Origin: Streptomyces lasiicapitis
GTDB lineage: Bacteria; Actinomycetota; Actinomycetes; Streptomycetales; Streptomycetaceae
Assembly (NCBI RefSeq): GCF_014646335.1
Contig: NZ_BMNG01000006.1
Span: 348,625 to 412,624 of the forward strand
Reading direction: 5' to 3'
DNA: 64,000 bases
Numbering within the stretch: the first letter of the stretch is position 1; every line of letters begins with the position of its first letter. This document shows, in pieces, positions 1 to 6,198 of the stretch. A program made the position numbers and the translations under genes. The notes under the pieces were generated by a model. The model did no database searches. It was given only the letters and a program-made list of their open reading frames with translations, and had not been told where the DNA came from.

Positions 1-279
1 GTCGAGGGCGTCGTACAGGACACCGGTGTAGATCTCCCCGGCGGGCCGCGCGCCCGCGGTCCGCAGCTCGACGTTCTTCGCGACCTCCCCCCGCAGCCCT
101 TCGCTGAGCCCGAGCACCTCGCGCGCCTTGTCCTCGTCCGCCGCGCACAGCTCGACCAGTTCGTCCAGGACGGCGGCGCGCGCGTCGGCGAGCCCCGGCA
201 GGGACAGCGACTCCGGCTTCAGGGGCGCCCCACGCCCGGACGCGGCCTTGCCTTCGGACGGCGGCAACAGGACGAGCAC
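1..279 (-). CDS. yaaA: YaaA/DUF328 family peroxide-stress protein, 5' part only
   Basis: The gene starts with GTG at 279 on the minus strand and leaves the window at base 1, so 93 codons are present and the C-terminal part is missing. The protein opens with MLVLLPPSEGKA, the signature start of the YaaA (DUF328) family, whose E. coli member lowers free iron during peroxide stress. A GGAG ribosome binding site lies 8 nt upstream of the GTG. It is divergent from the RNB ribonuclease gene. The call rests on the N-terminal signature alone; role in this organism is inferred from the family. Confidence 0.8.
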   Translation of the reverse strand, partial: MLVLLPPSEGKAASGRGAPLKPESLSLPGLADARAAVLDELVELCAADEDKAREVLGLSEGLRGEVAKNVELRTAGARPAGEIYTGVLYDALD

Positions 280-403
280 GATCGCTTCTCCGATTTCGTT
301 CGGGGTACGGAATTCACTCGCGGCACGGAATGAGTCGCGTACGAAATGAGGGGGTGCGGCCCCTCGCGAAAGGGTACGGGGTGCCGACCCAGGAACCCCG
401 TCC

Positions 404-409
404 TACGCT
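404..409 (+). promoter_or_regulatory. -10 box of a leaderless promoter for the RNB gene
   Basis: TACGCT fits the TANNNT consensus and ends 6 nt before the ATG at 416, so transcription would begin at the start codon. No Shine-Dalgarno sequence is seen. The -35 region (about 380-386) is weak. Confidence 0.45.
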
Positions 410-415
410 CGGTGC

Positions 416-1888
416 ATGCCCCGCCGTCAGCTCCACGTGACCGGCGCAGCCGAGGCTCCGCTGCGGCCCGCGCTGCACGACCTGCGCACCAGGCTCGACG
501 TGCCGGAGACCTTCCCGGCCGCCGTGCTCGCGGACGCCGAACGCGCCGCGGCGGCCCCGCGCCTCCCGGACGAGGACGCCACAGCCGTCCCCTTCTTCAC
601 CGTCGACCCGCCCACGTCCGTCGACCTCGACCAGGCGATGCACCTGTCGCGGCGGACGGGCGGCGGCTTCCGGGTGCGGTACGCGATCGCGGACGTGGCG
701 GCGTACGTCACTCCCTCGGGCCCGCTCGACACCGAGGCGCACCGCCGCGTCACCACCCTCTACTTCCCCGACGGGAAGATCCCCCTGCACCCCGCCGCGC
801 TCAGCGAGGGCGCGGCCAGCCTGCTGCCCGACCAGACCTGCCCGGCCGTCCTGTGGACGATCGACCTGGACGCGGACGGCCGCGCGGAGCGCACCGACGT
901 GCGCCGCGCCCTGGTCCGCAGCCGCGCCAAGCTCGACTACGACGGCGTGCAGCGCGCCATCGACGCGGGCACCGCCGAGGAGCCGCTCGCCCTGCTCGCG
1001 GACATCGGACGCCTCCGCGAACAACTGGAGGTCGAGCGCGGCGGCATCTCGCTGAACGTGCCCGAGCAGGAGGTGACCGAGAACGACGGGCGGTACGAAC
1101 TCGGCTTCCGCGCCCCGCTGCCCGCCGACGGCTGGAACGCCCAGATCTCCCTGCTGACCGGCATGGCCGCCGCCGAGCTCATGATCGCCTCCGGCACCGG
1201 CATCCTGCGTACGCTGCCGATCGCCCCCGACGGCGCGGTCGGCCGCCTGCACCACACCGCGAAGGCCCTCGGCATCGAGTGGCCGCACCACGTCCCGTAC
1301 GCGCGGCTCGTGCGGTCCCTGGACCCGCGCGAACCGCGCCACGCGGCGTTCCTGCAGGAGTGCACGACGCTGCTGCGCGGCGCGGGGTACACGGCGTTCG
1401 GAGGCGGCGGGGCAGCTACCGGGGAAGGGGTCCCGGAGCTGACGACGCACGCCGCGGTGGCCGCGCCGTACGCGCACTGCACCGCGCCCCTGCGCCGCCT
1501 CGTCGACCGCTACGCCGCCGAGCTGTGCCTCGCCGCGTGCGCGGGCGTGGAGCCGCCCCAGTGGGCGCTCGCCGCGCTGCCCGTCCTGCCCCAGGAGATG
1601 GCCGAGGGCACGCGGCGGGCCAACTCCGTGGAGCGCAGTTGCGTGGACATCGTCGAGGCGGCCCTCCTGAAGGACCGGGTCGGGGAGGTCTTCGACGGGG
1701 TCGTGGTCGACGTGAAGGAACACGAACCGACCGTCGGGACGGTGCAGTTGACGGATCCGGCGGTGGTCGCCCGCATCGAGGCCGCTGCGTCGAGCGGTGC
1801 GGGTGGGCTGCCGTTGGGGGAGCGGCTGCGGGTCCGGCTCACCCAAGCGGATCCGGGGCTGGCGAAGGTGCTGTTCGCTCCGGCGTGA
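416..1888 (+). CDS. RNB-domain ribonuclease (RNase II/R superfamily)
   Basis: A 490-residue protein dominated by one RNB catalytic domain. The motif FFTVDPPTSVDLDQA at about residues 60-74 matches the RNB signature whose aspartates bind the catalytic magnesium in 3'-5' exoribonucleases. The N-terminal region before it is short, with no obvious cold-shock domains, so this is a compact actinobacterial form rather than full-length RNase R (usually 800 residues or more). It probably degrades single-stranded RNA in the cytoplasm. The ATG at 416 has no ribosome binding site but sits 6 nt after a TACGCT -10 box, suggesting a leaderless mRNA. Its last 50 bp overlap the end of the convergent membrane-protein gene. 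Confidence 0.85.
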   Translation: MPRRQLHVTGAAEAPLRPALHDLRTRLDVPETFPAAVLADAERAAAAPRLPDEDATAVPFFTVDPPTSVDLDQAMHLSRRTGGGFRVRYAIADVAAYVTPSGPLDTEAHRRVTTLYFPDGKIPLHPAALSEGAASLLPDQTCPAVLWTIDLDADGRAERTDVRRALVRSRAKLDYDGVQRAIDAGTAEEPLALLADIGRLREQLEVERGGISLNVPEQEVTENDGRYELGFRAPLPADGWNAQISLLTGMAAAELMIASGTGILRTLPIAPDGAVGRLHHTAKALGIEWPHHVPYARLVRSLDPREPRHAAFLQECTTLLRGAGYTAFGGGGAATGEGVPELTTHAAVAAPYAHCTAPLRRLVDRYAAELCLAACAGVEPPQWALAALPVLPQEMAEGTRRANSVERSCVDIVEAALLKDRVGEVFDGVVVDVKEHEPTVGTVQLTDPAVVARIEAAASSGAGGLPLGERLRVRLTQADPGLAKVLFAPA

Positions 1889-2489
1889 GCGCGGCGACCA
1901 GCGCCCGCGGGTCGTCCGCGTGCAGCCGCACCACCCGCGCCCGCGCGCGCAGCCCCATGGGGCGTACGAAGTCGACGGGCCGGGCGAGTTCGACGGTGAC
2001 CGTCGTCTGACTGCCGACGGAGACGTCGAGGGTGCCGTCGTCGTGGACCTGGACGTTGCGCCCTTCCGGGTAGCGCCGGTCCACCCGCACCCGCGCAATG
2101 TCGGCGGCCGGAACGTACACGTCCAGGAACTGCCCGTACCGCACCCTCAACGACCCGTCCGCGCCCACCACATGAGGCCGCGTCACACACCCCGCGTGCA
2201 GCGCGAGGATCTGCACGACCGTGTAGACGTCCACGAACAGGAACGCGGTGTGCACGAGCGGCCACGGCAGGACGAGCGCGAGGACGACGGTCTCGACGAC
2301 CGCCACGAACGCGAAGCCGAAGAGCAGCGCGGTCTGCGGTCCGGTGTACGCCACCGGGTGCGCGCCCGCGCCGACGCCGTGCCGCCGCCGGGCCACCCAC
2401 AGCGCGAGACTGTGGAACCCGCGCAGCTCGTGGCTGATCAGCCGCCGCAGCACCCGTACCGCCCGCTTCACGGCGTCCACCCCGCCCAC
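1839..2489 (-). CDS. conserved two-helix membrane protein, unknown function
   Basis: A 216-residue protein with two hydrophobic segments at about residues 53-73 and 77-97, an Arg-rich N-terminus, and a soluble C-terminal half of roughly 115 residues rich in beta-type sequence. Membrane localisation is likely; I recognise no catalytic motif. Its start codon lies 22 bp inside the upstream MerR gene, so the two are probably cotranscribed and translationally coupled. This makes it a candidate target or partner of that regulator. The 3' end overlaps the convergent RNB gene by 50 bp. Confidence 0.7.
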   Translation of the reverse strand: MGGVDAVKRAVRVLRRLISHELRGFHSLALWVARRRHGVGAGAHPVAYTGPQTALLFGFAFVAVVETVVLALVLPWPLVHTAFLFVDVYTVVQILALHAGCVTRPHVVGADGSLRVRYGQFLDVYVPAADIARVRVDRRYPEGRNVQVHDDGTLDVSVGSQTTVTVELARPVDFVRPMGLRARARVVRLHADDPRALVAALTPERTAPSPAPDPLG

Positions 2490-3262
2490 CCCGTCCGCGC
2501 GGAGAGCACCTTCAGCATCTGCCGGACCGCCGCGGCCTGGGCGGGCGCGAAGTCGTCGAGGAAGGCGTCACCGAAGGCAGTCTTGGACGGAGCGCTGTCC
2601 CCGCGTCCCTCGTGCGCAAGAACCGCGAGGAGATCGTCCGGCACGACGGCCGCGAGGTCCGTGCCGAGGGCCTCGACCCGGGGATCGTCCACCGAGGCGT
2701 GGGCGAGGTCATCCATGCGCGCGTACAACTCACCCATCTTTGTGGCGAGTTCGGGATCATCGGCGAGCCGACGCAGAGCCAGATAGATGCGATCGCGCTG
2801 GACCGGATCGGCGGTGGCGTCGAACAGCGCCAGGTGCTCCAGATCCTTGGCGGCGGCCGCGGACCCGGCCGGACGGAACCGCCCGAACAGCTCCGCGAGC
2901 CCCGGCGAGACGGGCCCGTCGCCCGGCAGCAGCCCCTCCCGTGACATCCGCAGCAGCTCGGCGAGCCGCGCCCGCCGTGCCCGGATGTCGGCTTCCTGCT
3001 GCGCCAGATCGTCGTCCAACTCGCCGAGAACCTCGGCGAGTTCACGCCCCTCGTCGTCGGCGAGCACGTCCCGCACCTCTTCGAGCCCGAGCCCCAGCTC
3101 GGTGAGCCGCTTGACGCGCGCCAGCATGATGGCCTCGCGCAGCCCGTACTCCCGGTACCCATTGGGCCGCCGAGCGGGCTCCGGCAGCAGCCCCAGATGG
3201 TGATAGTGCCTGATGGCGCGCGTGGTAAGCCCCACGGCAGCCGCGATCTCTCCAATCCGCAT
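2468..3262 (-). CDS. MerR family transcriptional regulator
   Basis: A 264-residue regulator. The N-terminal 70 residues form the MerR winged helix (MRIGEIAAAVGLTTRAIRHY, then GYREYG), which binds DNA as a dimer. A coiled-coil linker follows at about 75-110. The C-terminal half is long and Ala/Leu-rich with no clear metal-binding cysteines, so the ligand is unknown; a hydrophobic or drug-like effector is more likely than a metal. The ATG at 3262 lies 6 nt after a TCTACT -10 box, and the -35/-10 spacing is 19 nt, as in MerR-activated promoters, so autoregulation is likely. The downstream gene overlaps it by 22 bp. Confidence 0.85.
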   Translation of the reverse strand: MRIGEIAAAVGLTTRAIRHYHHLGLLPEPARRPNGYREYGLREAIMLARVKRLTELGLGLEEVRDVLADDEGRELAEVLGELDDDLAQQEADIRARRARLAELLRMSREGLLPGDGPVSPGLAELFGRFRPAGSAAAAKDLEHLALFDATADPVQRDRIYLALRRLADDPELATKMGELYARMDDLAHASVDDPRVEALGTDLAAVVPDDLLAVLAHEGRGDSAPSKTAFGDAFLDDFAPAQAAAVRQMLKVLSARTGWAGWTP

Positions 3263-3268
3263 GCCTTC

Positions 3269-3299
3269 AGTAGAAACGTTGCCGCTACGTCAAGGTCAA
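3269..3299 (-). promoter_or_regulatory. putative MerR-type autoregulated promoter with 19-nt spacer
   Basis: On the minus strand, TTGACC (3294-3299) and TCTACT (3269-3274) are separated by 19 nt, longer than the usual 17 and typical of promoters that MerR proteins activate by twisting the spacer. The -10 box ends 6 nt before the ATG, so the message would be leaderless. Confidence 0.5.
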
Positions 3300-3353
3300 G
3301 CAGGCTTCGGGGCGCGGCCGCTCCGTCAGCCCTCCAGCCGGACGGCAACCACT

Positions 3354-3470
3354 CAGCCTGTCCGGCGTTTGAGGACGAGGCCGTTCAGGCCGATGGCGGG
3401 GGTCCGGGGGCGGCAGCCCCCGGTTTCGGGAAGGGGCGGGGTTGGGGAGCCCCCGGCAGGCCCAACCCAC
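3354..3470 (+). repeat. dispersed Streptomyces intergenic repeat, copy 1
   Basis: Begins CTGTCCGGCGTTTGAGGACG and continues through a GGCCGTTCAGGCC mini-palindrome, a G-rich hairpin (GGGGGTCCGGGGGCGGCAGCCCCCGG) region and a GTTTCGGGAAGGGGCGGGG tail. Related copies occur near 21.7, 21.8, 25.7, 25.9, 41.0, 48.4 and 60.4 kb. It fills much of the gap between the divergent MerR and AraC genes. Confidence 0.85.
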
Positions 3471-3556
3471 CCGCAGCAAACCCACCACCGGCATGAAATC
3501 CGGCCACGGAAACGTTCACCCCGTGAGCAGGCCGGCCGCGGAGAGAACGAGGGCAC

Positions 3557-4528
3557 ATGAACCACACAAAGCAACCCCCCACCCCCGACCGAGCAACCTG
3601 GACCCGAGCCCCCCTGGGCAACAACACCACCCTCGACCTCCTCACCGCCCGCTTCGACCGCCACCACTACGCCCCCCACTACCACGAGGAATTCACGGTA
3701 GGCGTCTGCATAGGCGGCACCGAGATCATCGACTACCGAGGCGGCCGCCTGGACATAGGCCCCGGCGCGGTAGTCGTCCTGGCCCCAGGCGAGACCCACA
3801 CCGGCCGCCCCGGCTCAGGCGGCGGCTACGCGTACCGCGCGATGTACCCCTCGACGCACCTGTTCGCCGACGGCACCCGCACCCTGCCCCACTTCCGCGA
3901 GGCGGTCCTCGACGACCCCCAGCTCGCGGCGGCCCTGCGGGCGGCACACACGAGCCTGAGCACGAGCACGGGGGAGCAGCACCCGGCCCCCGAGGCGGAC
4001 CCCCTGGCTGGCGACCCCCTCACCGCCCTAGCCGCCGAAACCCACCTCACCGAACTCTTCACCACCCTCGCGGGACGCCACAGCACCACCCGCCCCGCGC
4101 AGACCCTTGTCCCGGGCGCCGCCGCCCTCACCCGGACCGTCCGCGACCGCCTCGCCGACAACGTCCTGTCACCCCCCACCCTCACGGAACTGGCCACCGA
4201 ACTGGGCCTGTCCCGCTACCAGCTCCTGCGCGCCTTCCGTACGACGACGGGGATGCCGCCGTACGCGTGGCTGGCGCAGCACCGCGTCACGCGGGCCCGC
4301 GGCCTCCTGGAGAGCGGACTGCGCCCGGCGGCCGTGGCCGGCCTGGTGGGCTTCGCCGACCAGGCACATCTGACGCGCTGGTTCCGCCGGGTGGTGGGGG
4401 TGACCCCGGCGGCGTACCGAAACAGCGTGCGCGCGGACGCGCCATCGACGTACCGAAACAACACCGCCGCGTACCGAAGCAACGCCCCCGCACCCCACCC
4501 CTCCCGCGCAACCACGTTCAAGACGTGA
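3557..4528 (+). CDS. AraC family transcriptional regulator with N-terminal cupin domain
   Basis: A 323-residue protein. Residues about 25-110 form an AraC-type cupin with the HYAPHYHEEF metal/ligand-like histidine cluster; residues about 205-295 hold the two helix-turn-helix motifs of the AraC DNA-binding domain, ending VVGVTPAAYRNS. A GAGG ribosome binding site precedes the ATG. It lies 27 bp upstream of an EamA exporter gene on the same strand, a common arrangement in which the regulator controls the transporter. The C-terminal tail carries a triplicated YRN/YRS motif encoded by repeated GTACCGAA(A/G)CA DNA, not typical of the family. Confidence 0.85.
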   Translation: MNHTKQPPTPDRATWTRAPLGNNTTLDLLTARFDRHHYAPHYHEEFTVGVCIGGTEIIDYRGGRLDIGPGAVVVLAPGETHTGRPGSGGGYAYRAMYPSTHLFADGTRTLPHFREAVLDDPQLAAALRAAHTSLSTSTGEQHPAPEADPLAGDPLTALAAETHLTELFTTLAGRHSTTRPAQTLVPGAAALTRTVRDRLADNVLSPPTLTELATELGLSRYQLLRAFRTTTGMPPYAWLAQHRVTRARGLLESGLRPAAVAGLVGFADQAHLTRWFRRVVGVTPAAYRNSVRADAPSTYRNNTAAYRSNAPAPHPSRATTFKT

Positions 4529-4555
4529 CGACCCGCCCTGTCCGAAACTCGCCCC

Positions 4556-5539
4556 ATGACTGCACGAGCCTGGCTTCTCTTCTCCGTCATGGGCGTCCTG
4601 TGGGGCATCCCGTACCTCATGATCAAGGTGGCGGTGGACAGCGATCTGACGCCGTCGATGGTGGTGTTCACGCGCTGCGCGCTCGGCGCCGCGCTGCTGC
4701 TGCCGTTCGCCCTGCGCCAGGGCGGCATGCCGGCGGTGCTGCGCACGCACTGGCGCCCGATGCTGGCGTTCGCGTGCGTGGAGATCCTGGGCCCGTGGTG
4801 GACCCTGACGGACGCGGAACGCCACCTGTCGAGCTCGACGGCGGGCCTGCTGATCGCCGCCGTCCCCATCATCGGCGCGCTCCTGGCCCGCTTCTTCGGC
4901 GACACGGAACGCCTCGGTCCGCGCCGGGTGACGGGCCTGGCCCTGGGCTTCTCGGGTGTCGCGGTCCTCACCGTGCCGCACCTCACCGGCGGCGACGCGT
5001 GGTCGCTGACGGAGGTCCTGATCACGGCGCTCGGCTACGCGATCGCCCCGCTGATCGTGGCCCGTCACCTCAAGGACGTACCGACGCTGCAGCTGATAGC
5101 GCCGTGCCTGACCCTCGCGGCCGTCGTCTACGCCCCCGCGGCGGCGGCGACCTGGCCGGACGAGGTCCCCGACGGCCCGACCCTGGCGGCCCTTGCGGGC
5201 CTCGGCGTCATCTGCACGGCGCTCGCCTTCATCGTCTTCCTCGAACTGATCCGGGAGGCCGGGCCGACCCGCGCGGTGGTCTTCACGTACATCAACCCCG
5301 CGGTCGCGGCGGCCGCGGGCTTCACGTTCCTCTCTGAGTCCCTCACCCCGTCCTTCGCGGCCGCCTTCACGCTGATCCTCGCCGGTTCGTTCCTGGCCAC
5401 GGCGGCCTCGGGACCGCGGCCCGCACCCCGGCGGGTACCATGGTCGGCACGGCAGACGAGCCGGGCGGACGGCCGCGTGGAGGTCCTTGTGGACCTTCCC
5501 GAGGAACGTCCGGGCTCCACAGGGCAAGGTGGTGGCTAA
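4556..5539 (+). CDS. EamA (DMT superfamily) transporter; 3' end overlaps rnpB
   Basis: A 327-residue protein with about ten transmembrane helices in two EamA repeats (VLWGIPYLMIKVAV near residue 14), predicted to export a small metabolite across the membrane. The typical EamA body ends near residue 297; the remaining residues are charged and are translated from sequence that is also the 5' part of the RNase P RNA gene. The TAA stop lies 87 nt inside rnpB. Either the tail is real and the two genes overlap on the same strand, or rnpB processing or transcription separates them. Probably regulated by the AraC gene just upstream. Confidence 0.8.
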   Translation: MTARAWLLFSVMGVLWGIPYLMIKVAVDSDLTPSMVVFTRCALGAALLLPFALRQGGMPAVLRTHWRPMLAFACVEILGPWWTLTDAERHLSSSTAGLLIAAVPIIGALLARFFGDTERLGPRRVTGLALGFSGVAVLTVPHLTGGDAWSLTEVLITALGYAIAPLIVARHLKDVPTLQLIAPCLTLAAVVYAPAAAATWPDEVPDGPTLAALAGLGVICTALAFIVFLELIREAGPTRAVVFTYINPAVAAAAGFTFLSESLTPSFAAAFTLILAGSFLATAASGPRPAPRRVPWSARQTSRADGRVEVLVDLPEERPGSTGQGGG

Positions 5540-5860
5540 CGGCCACCCGGGGTGACCCGCGGGACAGTGCCACAGAAAACAGACCGCCGGGAGCTTCGGC
5601 CCTCGGTAAGGGTGAAACGGTGGTGTAAGAGACCACCAGCGCCTGAGGTGACTCAGGCGGCTAGGTAAACCCCACTTGGAGCAAGGTCAAAAGGAGCGCC
5701 GTGAAACGCGCTCTGCGCGGACGTTCGAGGGCTGCCCGCCCGAGTCCGCGGGTAGACCGCACGAGGCCGGCAGCAATGCCGGCCCTAGATGGATGGCCGT
5801 CACCCCGACGACCGCGAGGTCCCGGGGGACAGAACCCGGCGTACAGCCACGGCTCGTCTG
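5453..5860 (+). ncRNA. rnpB: RNase P RNA (type A)
   Basis: The catalytic RNA that trims the 5' leader of precursor tRNAs. The hallmark segments are all present: GAGGAACGTCCGGGCT (CR-I/P4 5' strand) near 5500, GACAGTGCCACAGAAAACAG near 5563, GGTAAGGGTGAAACGGTGG near 5605, and ACAGAACCCGGCGTACAG (P4 3' strand region) near 5829. The ends are set by the P1 helix: CAGACGAGCCG (5453-5463) pairs with CGGCTCGTCTG (5850-5860). The length of about 408 nt fits Streptomyces. The promoter must lie inside the upstream EamA gene; TACCAT at about 5437 is a possible -10 box. Confidence 0.95.
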
Positions 5861-5875
5861 TCGGCCGACTTGAGG

Positions 5876-5916
5876 GGGAGCCCCTGACCAGGCGTTATGC
5901 CTGGTCAGGGGCTCCC
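5876..5916. terminator. strong hairpin terminator between rnpB and the convergent gene pair
   Basis: GGGAGCCCCTGACCAGGC pairs perfectly with GCCTGGTCAGGGGCTCCC across a 5-nt GTTAT loop: 18 bp of stem. Position between convergent units suggests it serves both directions. Confidence 0.85.
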
Positions 5917-5931
5917 TCGTTCATGATCCCG

Positions 5932-6198
5932 CTACGGTGCCGAGTCCCGCCGTCGTCCGAGCCCGGACCACAGCCGGCTCCCCCAGCGCCCCTGCAGCGC
6001 GAGGACCGCCACACCTCCGCCCAGCGCGGGGCCCAGCCACCCCGGCACGGGCAGGAGCCTGACCACCACGGCTGCGGCGAGTACTGACACCACGGCAGCC
6101 GTGACGTTGGCGACCGCGGCCGCGCGGCCGCCCGGCTGGGGGTCGCCCGTGAGGCCGAGCAGCCCGCGGAGGCCTCGTGTGTCGTCGGGCCGTGTCAT
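5932..6198 (-). CDS. small membrane protein coupled to the DNRLRE secreted protein; candidate immunity protein
   Basis: An 88-residue protein starting with ATG at 6198. The start overlaps the stop of the upstream gene (ATGA), so the two are translationally coupled. Residues about 27-48 and 52-66 are hydrophobic and could form two membrane helices; the C-terminus is basic (GLGRRRDSAP). No family is recognised. The tight coupling to a large secreted protein with a variable cationic C-terminus suggests either an immunity protein that protects the producer or a membrane partner for secretion; this role is inference only. Confidence 0.65.
   Translation of the reverse strand: MTRPDDTRGLRGLLGLTGDPQPGGRAAAVANVTAAVVSVLAAAVVVRLLPVPGWLGPALGGGVAVLALQGRWGSRLWSGLGRRRDSAP

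Noticed and set aside
5676..6087. Small frames overlapping rnpB and its terminator
   Set aside because: The region folds as RNase P RNA and a terminator; the frames have no ribosome binding sites and no protein-like content.
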